From the NCBI GenBank assembly GCA_902702965.1, contig CACRXP010000140.1, positions 166,799 to 230,798 of the forward strand: DNA of 64,000 bases, read 5' to 3'. The notes under the pieces are model-generated. The model saw nothing but the letters and a program-made list of their open reading frames with translations. It searched no databases and was not told the origin of the DNA. Shown here piece after piece: positions 1 through 11,070 of the stretch. The translations under genes and the position numbers were made by a program. Position 1 is the first letter of the stretch. Every line of letters starts with the position of its first letter. This DNA is from Spirometra erinaceieuropaei (taxonomy: Eukaryota > Platyhelminthes > Cestoda > Diphyllobothriidea > Diphyllobothriidae).

Positions 1-1423
1 CTAATTGTGAACATCCTGGCTTATTTTCTCATGCAATCCGCCATATGACGTTTGATCTTCTGATCTGGGGGAGAAAGGTGCCTAGAGTATCCGCCTGATC
101 CCGTAGCAGAAACGTTGGGCAAAGATATATGCACCTATTGAGAGTGAAAATTTGGTTACAGTGATAACTACTTAATTACTAACTGTTACTGAAGCAGTCA
201 ACCTTGTCCCGAACGGTCTAACACTCTGCGCATCTATTGTTGCAGGCCTTGTTGATGTGAACATTGTTAAGTTTGGCTGAGGTCAACATACAAAGGCGAG
301 CAGAATTTTTCGCTTGTCCTGCTGAATCATTCACAATGACGTACTCGAGATTTGAGGAAACAAACAAAAGTCTCTCCTCATCAGGACTGTAAGCATGTTT
401 GTTAAAATGTTGGTTTTATGTAGTGTAAATAATAAAAAAATTGTCAGACTTCTGAGCAACCTGGTGACAATATTTAATACATGTCCTTAGGTATAACAAA
501 ATATTTTTTTAAAAATCAGAATCGTAAATGGATTACAACGAGCTGAACCTCCAATATATAATCTATTGACGTATGACTATATCCTTAATCCATGTTCTGT
601 TAGAAATCCTACTAATTTAATTGTTGTTGTGAACGTCTATTAGGTGCATGATTTGTAATGATAGCCAGTTCTTTTACCTAGAAGGTTTTTCTAACTGCCG
701 GTGTCAATATACAGAATAAGAATCAGGAATGACAGGTCTTCCTTTAACATTGAATTCACTACTCTAGAAAGTGCGTACATTTATTTTTCATAGGTAGCTT
801 GAATACTTAAACTTGAAAATAAATCATCTACAGTGATTTTTTCCGCTTGTACACTGTTTGAGAGTCAAGTAGATCGGTCTAAACGTCTGATGTCAACTTC
901 TTTTCTTAGTAAAAACGTTTCGCGGAATATTCAAAGAGATCAGGCGTACACCAGCCATTTGACGTCGGTTATGTAATAAATAACGAAAGACTGCATCAGC
1001 CAATGTTTTACCAAAACTGAGCAAAACGAATGCTATTTCTAATGTTTCCAAGAAAGCCTGGAAGTGAAAATCTAAAAAATAGCATTTGCTGAATATTTGT
1101 ACAGCACCCAGTTTTTAACTGGTAAATCTGAGTGGGTGTTCGCCGAAATCATCATCCCAGACTTTTTGCTAGAGAAATTAGAAACAGGCATAAAATTACA
1201 GGATGGTGATTACAGAGGCGATTTTGTTCTCTGTTGCCTAAAATAAATTCAACATTTCGAGTTCATATCGAAGATATAACCGGAATGTGAAGCATTTAAT
1301 TGGTCGAAAATGGATCTGTAAAATGAGCTATTTGTCAGGAGTTTTGGAAAGTTTCGGTGACACTCCCTGAGTCTTATATGCTCGGCACGCTGTTTCCATT
1401 TAGCAGTTTACAGACAGTTTATC
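1..1423. other. No gene recognised
   Basis: I see no supported gene, RNA or known repeat here. A GTAAG donor-like site occurs near 388, but no convincing acceptor or conserved peptide accompanies it. Confidence 0.5.
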
Positions 1424-1456
1424 TATATATATACATACATATACATATATATACAT
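1424..1456. repeat. AT/AC microsatellite
   Basis: Alternating TA/CA tract directly against the tail of a SINE copy. Similar AT tracts lie at 1887-1904, 1944-1970, 2437-2453, 2834-2867 and 3852-3882, so the first 4 kb is studded with them at the edges of mobile elements. Confidence 0.8.
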
Positions 1457-1624
1457 GCAGAATGATATTACCGACAAAGACAAGGGAGACTGGAATGGCC
1501 ATTTCTGGCTTATTAACCGTCGTCAGCCAGCCATACCCAAGCCCGAAGTGTGGAACACCCGAACCTCGAACTCGCGACCTGTTGGTTTAGAAGTCAACCC
1601 CTCTACTCACCGGGCCACGAGCCC
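1457..1624 (-). mobile_element. tRNA-derived SINE (SINE1), minus copy
   Basis: Read on the minus strand this has a tRNA-like head (A-box-like GGCCCGTGAGT region, decayed B box), then the body shared by all SINE1 copies (TATGGCTGGCTGACGACGG, then AAGCCAGAAATGGCCATTCC) and the tail CTTGTCTTTGTCGGTAAT. Related copies are at 2877-3086, 27238-27420, 35955-36122, 36545-36640 and 49670-49790. It is non-coding. Confidence 0.7.
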
Positions 1625-1660
1625 GTTGCCCTGTCGGTTTTCGATCGGGAATATACAATG

Positions 1661-1885
1661 TTAGGGGGCGCTCACCGATCGTTCATACGGAACTCACTCG
1701 TTCCGTTGTGCCTTAAGGGCTCTCTCTCGAGCTCAACCAGCAGCCGCGCAGCGGCGCATGATATATAGGCAGAATGATATTACCGACAAAGACATGCGCC
1801 GCTGCTGGTTGGGCTCGAGAGAGAGCCCTTAAGGCACAACGTAACGAGTGAGTTCCGTATGAACGATCGGTGAGCGCCCCCTAAC
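1661..1885. repeat. Palindrome of two inverted SINE-associated modules
   Basis: A ~105-bp module (starting TTAGGGGGCGCTCACCGATC) is followed, after a ~27-bp spacer carrying the SINE1 tail, by its near-perfect inverted copy ending at 1885. The arms differ at only a few positions. The same module occurs singly at 27020-27125, 35845-35948, 39103-39215 and 42590-42712, usually next to SINE1 sequence, so it is probably part of a longer composite SINE. Confidence 0.75.
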
Positions 1886-1974
1886 GTTATATATATATAT
1901 ACATATGAGAAGAAGAGGCGATCTCGGGAACCATGATTGTATATACATATATATATACCTATATATATACACGC

Positions 1975-2410
1975 CTAAATGAACACCAATTGGCAGTGAA
2001 GAGGCGGGACCACTTATCCCAAGTCGCCATGCATACTCTTGAAACTGGGCACAAATTCGCTTGGGATAAAACACGCATTGTCGGTTCCTGCCCATATAAG
2101 AAAGGCCGAGAATTCCTAGAGGCCATTCACTCTGATGATTCATGCATCAATCGACGCATCGACCTTGATACCATGTACACAAATCTCAGAAAAATGGAAA
2201 AGGCAATAACCAATCAAGGCGTGACATCAGTCCAGAGCATTAACCCATCCTCAGCCATGACAGAGCAATATCGATTTTTTCGGCATTGTTTAAATTTTGA
2301 CTGTTTCTTCATACTTACTACACGTCTGAAGACGAGCTGGGGAACCGGACTCGAAAATTTACGAAATAAAGTTTGTTCATTTTCCCAAAGGACTCATTCT
2401 TCTTCGAATT
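1975..2410 (+). pseudogene. 5'-truncated Penelope-like element, GIY-YIG end
   Basis: The frame encodes the C-terminal half of the GIY-YIG endonuclease of Penelope-like retroelements: NEHQLAVKRRDHLSQVA, then HTLETGHKF, KKGREFLEAIHSDDSC and NRRIDLD. The GIY/YIG core and the whole reverse transcriptase are missing, so the copy is dead. A 3' tail with AATAAAG (near 2364) matches the tails of the copies at 6835-6925 and 20430-20490. The element is bounded by AT microsatellites on both sides (1944-1970 and 2437-2453). The 242-codon open frame extends past the element and is not one protein. Confidence 0.8.
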
Positions 2411-2830
2411 GTTTCTTGGGATGCCCATCTTCCAGTATATATATATATATACATTCACTGAGGAATGATCGCACACCAATCCACTGGCTTCCCGAAGCAA
2501 ACAAGCTCCGTATGGGTAACAAAGGTCACAAACAGGCAGCTAATTACCGGGCCGAAGTCGGCCAAGTCATAATAGCAGCAAGGAGGGACGACAGAGAATG
2601 CGGAGAGATTGATACTGGTGGCGAGGCATTGATGAACTTCTGTTCGATGAAGTGCTTATGACCCATCCGGTAGACCTCAGTGATGGATCAACTGCGCCAG
2701 GTGTGTCTGTGTGCATGTTTGTGTTTCTGGTCCCAGCTGTTGGTCAGGGTTATGATTGGCTGAATGAAGGCACAATAAACCGGAAAAAGTACTGTATCAA
2801 TCTACTCGCATTGTCCGTTGTCCATCCTCG

Positions 2831-2833
<3 letters not shown>

Positions 2834-2868
<35 letters not shown>
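2834..2868. repeat. (TA)n microsatellite
   Basis: Pure TA dinucleotide tract of about 34 bp immediately before the next SINE1 copy. Confidence 0.9.
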
Positions 2869-2876
2869 TGAGATGG

Positions 2877-3086
2877 AGCCAACAAAGACAAGGGAGACCG
2901 GAATGGCCATTTCTGGCTTATTAGCCGTCATCAGCCAGTCATACACAACCCCAAGTGTGGATCACTTGAGATTCGAACCCGGGATCTTTGGTCATGGAGT
3001 TTGACGCTCTACCATTGAGCCACGAGCACCAAGGCACAACGGAACGAGCATGTTCCGTAACCTGATCGGCGAGCGCCCACTGTCAT
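2877..3086 (-). mobile_element. SINE1 with intact tRNA promoter boxes
   Basis: Best-preserved tRNA head of this family. On the minus strand it shows GTGGCTCAATGGTAGAGCG (A box) and GGGTTCGAATCTC (B box), followed by the SINE1 body and the CTTGTCTTTGT tail. The 3' side on the plus strand (about 3030-3086) continues into part of the inverted-module sequence (GGAACGAG...GATCGGCGAGCGCCC). Confidence 0.8.
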
Positions 3087-3103
3087 AAAATATATACATG
3101 TAT

Positions 3104-3843
3104 AAATATCAGATGAATAATTTCGGAAATTAATCAGTGCAGAACTTGGAGTTAAATCTCCGGGACATGACTTTTTAGGGTCAGAACCGAAATTTCAATG
3201 AACATTTGAGTCGAAGACAATCAACTACTTTGGAATAACCATGTAATGCCCATTCTACAAACAAGTAGTACTACGAGTAGTATGAATTTCATATGGTAAA
3301 GGTATTATACCGTACTCCCGACCTAGATACTTGCTCAAAGCCCAGACACGTGTTTCGCCGATATTCTGCCGCTGCGTGACACAGCTGCGAGGGGTTCGGT
3401 TCTTCAGTGGGACCCCCAGCGTTCTCTAGCGGTTTCCGGTATATGAACTCCAGAGAATAATCAGGTGAATAATTCCCGAAATTAATCAGTGCAGAACTTG
3501 GAGTTAAATCTCCGGAACATGACTTTTTAGGGTCAGAAACGAAATTTCAATGAACATTTGAGTCGAAGACAATCAACTACTGTGGAATAACCATGTAATG
3601 CCCATTTCGGTTCTGACCCTAAAAAGTCATGTCCCGGAGATTTAACTCCAAGTTCTGCACTGATTAATTTCCGAAATTATTCATCTGATTATTCTCTGGA
3701 GTTCATATACCAGAAACCGCTAGAGAACGCTGGGGTCCCACTGAAGAGCCGAACCCCTCGCAGCTGTGTCACGCAGCGGCAGAATATCGGCGAAACACGT
3801 GTCTGGGCTTTGAGCAAGTATCTAGGTCGGGAGTACGGTATAA
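3104..3843. repeat. Long inverted repeat with a direct duplication
   Basis: The ~240 bp at 3604-3843 are the near-perfect reverse complement of about 3299-3545, separated by ~58 bp. In addition 3104-3258 directly repeats 3466-3606. A further copy of the outer arm (around CCCCTCGCAGCTGTGTCA) lies at 44850-44990. It has no coding potential. It could be a foldback transposon or an inverted duplication of a repeat. Confidence 0.8.
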
Positions 3844-3879
3844 TACCTTTAATATATACATATATACATGTATATATGT

Positions 3880-4000
3880 ATATTCACTCGATCCATTTGT
3901 GAAAAACTCGACGGTCTGGGTGAGATTAGATATTACGACAGCAGTGGGTAGATCTGAGTACAATCAACGGTCTAACCATTTGAGTTACGAGCCTCCACTA
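3880..4000 (-). mobile_element. Degenerate tRNA-derived SINE (SINE2)
   Basis: The plus-strand AAAAACTCGACGGTCTGGGT at the left and CGGTCTAACCATTTGAGTTA at the right are the ends of a reversed tRNA-like unit, as in the intact copies at 16325-16404 and 16772-16851. The B box is damaged. Confidence 0.5.
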
Positions 4001-5267
4001 CGAGGGTTCAGATAGAGGAGATTACATGTCGGTAACACGACAATTTAGATCACGTAGGTACTCTATGCTTGTAAAAACAGAACATATCTTACTTTATACT
4101 CAATTTTGTATTCTAGAATTTATTTTGATCATTTGCAACTCTGCCATCTTTAGGCCTTTTTATGATTAGATGGCCCGATGTGGGGCGAAAACTTTTTAAT
4201 TATTCTTTACAATAACTTTCAAGACCTAAAACCAGGCCACTCTGTCTGCGGATCGCCTTGGCACTTCTGAACATACTACTATTCGTAAGTTAGTAGAACC
4301 TAGTTTCTACCCTTTTATTATAGTTTCTGTCGATGCCAGCAAAGTACCAGCACATAAAAAGAACCCAAATGGGTAAAATTAATTCAATTACCTGGTGGAA
4401 GAATTATTAATCACCAGCAGTAGCAAACTGTCCGTACAAAGTTTTTGCTTAATGCGAATTCGTCTTAATCTAGTTTACTAATCAGTTCGATTCAAAGGAG
4501 CTACAATTTGACAAAACTTGTAGGAAATATCTGGAGAGCTCGATTCCTTTTTAGCTTAAATCGTTCTAAAAATCAGACTATACGCTTTAATGCCGAAGAA
4601 CTAGTTTGTTATGACAGGTCGGTATATAAGTTAGGTTCCTCGTCAGATTTCAGCCCGTAAACAGTGTACTTTAATAAGACGTTGGCAACTTAATCCAGAC
4701 ATATAAGACCATTCTAAGACGACGTATAGATAGAAAAGAGGACATTTGGGCAAGTAGACAGTGTTCAAAAATTGAGGAATTTTCGTCCAAATGGCGCATT
4801 ATTAAAAGCAAATCGTTTCCAGACAGGGTGTGTAACTCATAGCAACGGGGTTGGATACTCGGACAAATTGCTTCAGCAGATTATTAACTTGTGTTTAAAG
4901 AGCCTAAACATTTATGCAGACACACCCAAGAAATTGGGATGAACGTTTGAACATAACTTCTCCACTAAGACAACCTTGGAGCTGAGTGTATCTCTTATGC
5001 TTTAAGTTTTTCGCACAGACTGCTCGTTTTAAATTTCTTACGGAGACGAAAATAGGCAGAATCAACCGTCTTTGTGACGTCGCATGTGCGTCTGAGAATT
5101 GAAACGCGAGGAACGACCATTCTTTTTAAATACTAAGGCGAGCCCGCAACTCGTAGTTCCCTACCACTTCAATGGGAAATGCTAAACATTTAAACCAAGC
5201 GACAAAATCCCATTTCGTTGACGTACCTGTTAGGGCTTAGGGGTTGGCGACTTGAGATAGTTGGTCG
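4001..5267. other. No gene recognised
   Basis: AT-rich unique-looking sequence without a convincing exon, RNA or repeat. Confidence 0.5.
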
Positions 5268-5702
5268 GTGGCTTTTTTGGTCGCCACTCACACGCTGGAG
5301 AAAGGCCACGAGTTCGACTTCGTCAACACGCGGATATTGGCACGAGCCGGCAACAAGACGGGGCGAAAGCTGTTGGAGGCGTGGTTTTCGGACACCAACT
5401 CATTCAATAGACACATTTATCTGCCTGCGTGTTATCACGCACTCCGCCCACGTAGCGCGGTGGCGCAGCTCACATCGTAGCGAAGTACAAACGCCATCTC
5501 TACGCCGGGGAACCATTGTGGGTCAGGCGGCACAAACGCGACCTAACCACGGACGTAATCTTCCCCCCTCACGGCACAACGGTATAAATGTTCACACGTT
5601 GCTGCACTCTGGCAGTCTCTGATGATGAACTGCTGTTCGAGTTCGAAAACTAAGACCAATAAAACTACCGTCCCGGTGAACGTGCCTTCGTCTTCTTCTA
5701 GA
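5268..5702 (+). pseudogene. 5'-truncated Penelope-like element
   Basis: The frame encodes THTLEKGHEFDFVNTRIL, then GNKTGRKLLEAWFSD and NSFNRHIYLPACYHALRP, the C-terminal part of the Penelope GIY-YIG domain. The UTR and 3' terminus (TGATGATGAACTGCTGTTCG then AATAAAACTACC, ending near CGTCTTCTTC) align with the ends of the copies at 7841-8475 and 34800-35160. The YIG core and reverse transcriptase are absent. Confidence 0.8.
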
Positions 5703-5962
5703 GAGATGTTGTATTTTCTAAATAGAAAGCGCACGGCTTGGGGTTAGGAAACCCTAAACGCAAATGCAACGGCAAGTACGACTCAGAGGTATTCGGAGGT
5801 GGAAAAACACTTTTAAACATGAAGTTATATTTCAGCCAGCATGAAATTAAAACGGACGTGATCACTACTGAATTTCTGTAAGTAGAAAACTTATGTGCAT
5901 GTTTTCTATAAAATATGGGATTGGACACGGAGGTAAATGCCCCTCCATACTGCAGGCTCTTA
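5703..5962 (-). mobile_element. Diverged foldback-element fragment
   Basis: Parts resemble the arms of the ~1 kb foldback elements described below: GGAAACCCTAAACGCAAATG, a GGCAAGTACGACTC stretch, and GCATGTTTTCTATAAAATAT. No terminal inverted repeats are visible. Confidence 0.45.
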
Positions 5963-5989
5963 TGCGCCAAATTTCAGGGGGTAGCTGTT

Positions 5990-6075
5990 CCCGAGTCCTA
6001 AATCCAATCCTAACTCGTGTGTTAGCCCTCCTTACGCTAGCGCTAACCCCAACTCTGACCCTAAGCTTTACTCAA
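5990..6075 (+). repeat. Degenerate telomere-like repeats
   Basis: Irregular CCTAA / CTAACCC / CTGACCC units. They give a spurious hydrophobic reading frame. Compare the longer array at 19186-19322. Confidence 0.5.
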
Positions 6076-6399
6076 GTGTAGTGCAAGGCCGCTTGTAATA
6101 GGGATGGTACGTATAACTATGCTCCACCAAAAATATTTTAATATATGAATTGAAAAACGGACATCCCAAGAAATTTAATTAGAAGGATGGAGTTTTTGGG
6201 GAAACAGTAAACTTTATTGTGTGAATTTTCGAGACTGGTTCCCCAGCTCGGGCAGCAAAACCAACCAAATGTCGAACTCTCTCGTACGTGAAAAATGTAC
6301 CTGAACTAGTTGCCAGACAATTTAAAAATTACCAGATACACGTAGCACACCAGCCGGCAACTGCCTTCACGCACACAGCTTGCACACCCTAAGGACAGG

Positions 6400-6925
6400 G
6401 TTGGTTACCTCTATAGAAAAGGTGTGGTCTACAGGATCCCCTGTTCCAGTTGTGATGCCATCTATTGTGTCCAGACTGGGAAATCTGCCTCAACTGCATA
6501 CAAGAGGCGGTGAAGAGACGAGATCGTCTATCTCAGGTGGCTACGCACACACAGGATACTGGGCACAAAGTTGCATGGTAGAACACTCGCATTGTTGTCG
6601 CCTGCCTAATAAGAAAAGACCGAGAATTCCTGGAGGCAATGCACTCAAATGAGGTATGCATCAATCGGCATATCGGTCTAGACGCTACAAACAAAATCGT
6701 TAAGGCCAAATTCAAAGTGGCTCAACCAATCAAGGAGGTGACAAATTGCAATTAACACGCATTGGCTCAGACTTTAGCCAATCATAGAATCCTTTGCCAG
6801 ACTCAGTTTAGAGGTTGATTCCTTTTGCCCGCCCATTGTCTGAAGACGAGCTGGGGGAACCAGTCTCAAAAATTCACACAATAAAGTTTACTGTTTCCCA
6901 AAGAACCCCATCCTTTTAATTTTAA
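6400..6925 (+). pseudogene. Penelope-like element, frameshifted GIY-YIG
   Basis: One frame gives GVVYRIPCSSCDAIYC followed by QTGKS, the start of the GIY-YIG domain with its cysteines. Later pieces in other frames match the EKTENS / GREF and HIGLD regions, so several frameshifts and stops are present. The tail TCTGAAGACGAGCTGGGGG...AATAAAG is shared with the copy at 1975-2410. Confidence 0.7.
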
Positions 6926-7840
6926 TGTTTACGGGCATCAGAAAGCAATGACAACAGAATGCTATTTAAGCAATCCTTTTAGTTAGTGCAGTTTGCATAG
7001 GCGGTCGAAAACGCGCGCATTTAACAGCCCCCCACCCTGACCTGCTGAAATACTGCCAGCACACGTTGCATGCCTGTCCTTTTTTAACCTCATCCAGGTA
7101 GTCCTTCCAAACTGAAATCACATTTATAGACTTCATTGTTTCACGAGTAACATTCATAGAGGGAACTTATAGGCAATATCCTTTTCAAGGTCACTTAGGC
7201 GGGATTTCTACCAAATTCAAAATTTTGGCAAAAAATGGACTCCATTCACTATGGGCAGTAGGTAAGTCAATAGATTACACAAGGGTCATAAAGTGTAACA
7301 CAAAAGGAACGATTATTATGGGGACAGTTCAATTCTTAGCTTCTGTATTTATCACCGACTAAGATATGGGTTGCTCGCAGACATGGCATGATTCCATTGA
7401 TTTTAGTGTCAGGTAGGATGGACGAAGCACATGTGAAAATTGTTGGAGTGGGGTAGAGTATAGGTCAAAATCGCAAGATTCGACACGGACTTTGTATTGG
7501 ATGCGAGGAAGTCAATGAGAGCAAAAGCAGACTCAAGGACAAAGGTTTATGTCACTTACTTCAGCTGAAATCAAACTCCGCCGAAATTACCTTCTCCCTC
7601 CACTGTGGGGGGCTAAGACCTCAAGTGATTCCTCAGGAAGGATTTATTGAAAAGAAACTTGCCTATCTTAAGTGAAAGTGGGAGTGAATAGCAACATGAA
7701 CTTAACCTTGCTGAAACCATAAACTTTAGAATACTAAGCAAATTTTTTCATTCGGGCACAGAACAAAAGGACAAACAGCACCCAGATGGCTAGCTGCCAA
7801 AATAAGTGTGTAGGCGAATGATGACATTTGGCTAATTTAT
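6926..7840. other. No gene recognised
   Basis: Nothing supported. A GTAAGT at 7262 has no usable upstream exon. Confidence 0.5.
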
Positions 7841-8475
7841 GTGAAGAAGAAGAGTCGAGCACCGGAACACTGTGTTTATTGTCCTGAGCTTTCAGACTCG
7901 TACAGGAGTCCATCGTCAGAGATAGCAACAGCAGCAGCAACAGCAGAACAAGCGACAGTTATAAGGCATGCAGGCCAATCGTCGACCGACTGCGTAAGAC
8001 TGGAGGTGACTACGCAGGGCTCTGTACGCCGGCGCCAGATCGATAAACCGACTGACCGAGTTCTCATCCGAGGCCCAGGCTTCAATCAATTCTCGGCCTG
8101 TTTTGTTTCCGGCGTGGGCGACTATTTTGGTGGCTGTGAAGTTCAACTCAAAACCCATTTCGTAGGTGTAAGCGGCCACTTGTGATAATGCGTCGCCTCG
8201 TCGCACAGCCAGCTTATGTTCGAGTATGCGCGATCCGAGCATGCGCCCAGTCTGTCCTGTGTAGTTACAAGGACAATTTTGACACGGAATGCGATACACT
8301 ACTCCAGATTGCTCATCAGGTTTTAACCTGTCTTTGATTTTCATTACCCTATTGCGCATGGTGGCTTTGGGCGGTGTGCAATTACAACACCTAGCTCCGC
8401 AGCAATGCGCTAATTTATGTTTTTGTTTTTGATAATTTTTCCAGACAGTTTGCGGGTGCCTCTGCATAATTAGCT
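7841..8475 (-). pseudogene. Penelope-like element, near-intact GIY-YIG domain
   Basis: A 183-codon minus-strand frame (8467-7916) carries a cysteine cluster (CCGARCCNCTPPKATMRNR), the linker DRLKPDEQSGVVYRIPC, the catalytic region NCPCNYTGQTGRMLGSRILE with EHKLAVRRGD, and the C-terminal EAWASDENSVSRFIDLAPAY. These are the motifs of the endonuclease that ends Penelope-type polyproteins. The conserved Arg and EH residues after YTG are present, so this is the best preserved domain here, but no reverse transcriptase is seen upstream. The 3' terminus on the minus strand ends at 7841 and contains AATAAACACAG. The last 34 nt reappear at 24030-24063. Confidence 0.85.
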
Positions 8476-8873
8476 TTTTTGCCTACTCTAACCTCCGATC
8501 TGTGGCCGGATCCTTCACTGGTGTCATCCTGAGAGATGTGCCGGAAAACAAAGTCTCCTGGTGGTCGGCGTCACAACTGTACGAGATCGTTCGGCTAGTC
8601 ATGGAAACCCAAAGTACGTGTGGCGAAAGAGACTGTACTGTCTTGAGTGCTTTAAATTTACAAGCACCACTATGAGGTGCCTCCTTGGTGGATAAGGAGG
8701 TTTTCTCACTATTTTTGAGACTAGTCATCAGTATGATCCACATAAGTGCTCAAGGTCAGTAGTGTTTCTAATTTTATTCGGGAAAATATTGCTAAGAAAA
8801 TAAATAATAAGCAAAGCGCACGGTGCCCGTCGAGTCTTAGTGAGGTTGCCAATAAGACAAATAAAAAATCTAA
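8476..8873. other. Unassigned DNA next to a Penelope copy
   Basis: An 86-codon minus-strand frame (8743-8483) lies upstream of the Penelope domain. I recognise no reverse-transcriptase motif in it. Confidence 0.4.
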
Positions 8874-9252
8874 TAGAGTAAATGGGCTACCTCATGAAAT
8901 ATCAACCGAAATTCCGAAATGCGTTTTCGTTTCGAAAAGATTAAACAAGTAGGGTTGTAAAACTAGCCATCGTGCAGCCTAATTCTATAATAATTCGGTT
9001 AACTCAGAGTGCCGGCTTACGAACGAACCTCTTTTAGTCTGCAAGCAAAGACTATACTCTGTAAAAAAATAGCTACTTAATTAGCGTGGGTTTTTCTCAT
9101 TGATTTTCGATGCCCTTAAAAATAAGTCATACGTTATAAAAAACATGCATAAAAATACTCATTCTTTTGCTCATTTGGTAGAAAATTACGTCTTCTCCCA
9201 TCTTTATACTAGAAGGAAGGGTATAATTTCGCGAGTTAGTCCACCTACTGTA
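8874..9252 (+). mobile_element. Foldback element F1, internally deleted
   Basis: Starts with a decayed F1 left end (TAGAGTAAATGGGCTACCTC) and follows the left arm through ATTTTCGATGCCCTTAAAAA and ACTAGAAGGAAGGGTATAAT. It then jumps to the last ~25 bp of the right end (AGTCCACCTACTGTA). The central part and nearly the whole right arm are deleted. Confidence 0.75.
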
Positions 9253-9424
9253 CGAAATGGGCTGGTGTGGACAATATATCCTCTGACAGTCCAAGAGACT
9301 GAGGTTGCCTTTAACCGGACAAGTAGAGTCTCTGGCTCGCCAAAAATACTCTAATTGGTGGAGGGCAAACGCCGAAAGGGGTAACTGAGGAATAGACTTG
9401 TTCACATTGAGCCAACCGTGAGAA

Positions 9425-9545
9425 CCCTTGGCGCCTCGGTGGGATTCGAACCCGCGACAGCATGGCGAGTCCTCCTCTTGCTGTCGCGGTTTGGGCCAAT
9501 GTGAATTATTTGAAATCTGCCAAAAAAACTCTGCATAGACTAGCT
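9425..9545 (-). mobile_element. SINE2 fragment with B box
   Basis: Plus-strand GGCGCCTCGGTGGGATTCGA is the reverse of the B-box/acceptor end seen in the 16.3 kb copy, and AATGTGAATTATTTGAAATC matches the SINE2 flank at 16568-16600. The A-box half is replaced by unrelated DNA. Confidence 0.55.
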
Positions 9546-9954
9546 TTTGGGGCGAGAGGTGGTCAGACGGATCACTCAGTGGACTTAAGACCGACTAGTT
9601 TTCATAAATTAAAAAAGTGAATTACGCAGTAAAAACAGCAGGGCGTCATGTGTGTCAACAAACAGCCATCCTGGAGTAATTTTACAAAGACAAGAGAGTG
9701 AGTGATTGAGAAGACTTCAAGCAGATAGTTTCACAAGCTAACACGACCTGGAGCGTATCCAACCGGTCCTAACGCTTGTTCCTCGGGTAAGGGCTTGCCA
9801 AATACGTTAGCAACGTGACTGACCTCGACTCAAACGGAATTGTTATGTTTTCGTCAGATGTCGCGTTTTTTTTACAGACGTACCGCCCACGGAAACCAGC
9901 AACTACCTCTGTGAATTAATTAAGTGCTATTTAAGAAGCCCTCTAGCTTCGCCG
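9546..9954. other. No gene recognised
   Basis: A good acceptor-like site (pyrimidine tract then CAG near 9880) is followed by no frame that continues to a matching donor for the tetraspanin. Confidence 0.4.
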
Positions 9955-10960
9955 CCATATGAACGGTTTGAGACACAATGGGCGCCACGTGGGAGAAGTA
10001 TTTGCTATTGCGCCTGAACTAAACGACGTTTCTATAAGTCAGGCACGCCATCGACCAAATTTACACTGGAGGAAGATCAATATAAATTGCTCTCTTTTCT
10101 GGAAGCGTTTCCGAGAAGAAGGCCTGACGGTTGTTTCGGTTTTACTTCTGTCGTAAATAGACGTTTTCGTACCGCCAAACTTGAAGATTAAATTAGTCCG
10201 ATGTTTGCTACAAAGGGTTAGAAGGGTCTACTCAACTAATAGCATGGAGGGAGAGCTAAAGATTTTCGAAGATCTCTTTATTCAGAATGGATACCCTGAT
10301 CAATCTATTGCCAAAAACACAGCCAAAAGACCATCAAGGCTCCTGTGATGACGGCAGAAAAGAATAGGCGTTTAATAGCGGTCCCGTTTCAAGGGGACGC
10401 GTCAGGTGGACTTTTAAGAAGACTGTATCAAAAAGTTCAAGTTGTATCGCGCGCCTTTCCAGTAGATGACGACCCCAAACTGTTCTCCGCTCATTTCTAC
10501 TTAAACGGAGAGGACAAGGACAAACTGCTAGTCCCAACCACCTCGAGGTGTATTTACTCCTTCAACTGTCCCTCTGGGGCAGAATATATTAGTCGCACGA
10601 ACTTACGTTTGTCCAAAAGAATGGAAAAACATCTTCCAACATAGTTATGAAAGAGCCAAATAAAGAACGCCAACAGCTCTATCCTCGAGCACATAGTAGA
10701 CACAGACCACGGTGTAGGCCTCAGATAAGCTTTACGCGTGATTTACAAAGCACCATCTAGCTATACAAAACCACTTCCACGGGCTCGGTTGGCCATGGCA
10801 GATTACGCAACCCTCTCCTATACGCAGAGGCGAACTTCATAAGTGCCCCACAGTTGCCATGGGCCAAAGCTGCCAAGCCAGCCACCCGCGTATAATTACC
10901 GTTCCCGATGTCCACCATCCCCTGGCGCTGACTGGAATTTTGGTATTTCACTTACCCCCC
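9955..10960 (+). pseudogene. Penelope-like element, partial with broken frame
   Basis: Frame 1 (10202-10345) encodes RRVYSTNSMEGELKIFEDLF then IQNGYPDQSI, typical of the region between the reverse transcriptase and endonuclease. After a frameshift, 10345-10644 gives KNRRLIAVPF then RCIYSFNCPSGAEYISRTNL (GIY-YIG core). Around 10670-10740 NSSILEHIVDTDHG and RVIYKAP give the C-terminal part. Stops and at least one frameshift make it a pseudogene. It belongs to a different Penelope subfamily from the 7.8 kb copy. Confidence 0.75.
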
Positions 10961-11070
10961 CCCCTCCTCCCTCCCAAAAAACAAAACTCAAGCTACTTGT
11001 CCGCATATTCTAATTATTCGAGAAACAACCTAAATTTACATATCCGAAGCTAATTTATCGAATACAGACG

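Noticed and set aside
336..388. A first exon starting near 336 with a GTAAGC donor
   Set aside because: No conserved features and no partner exon; single weak signal.
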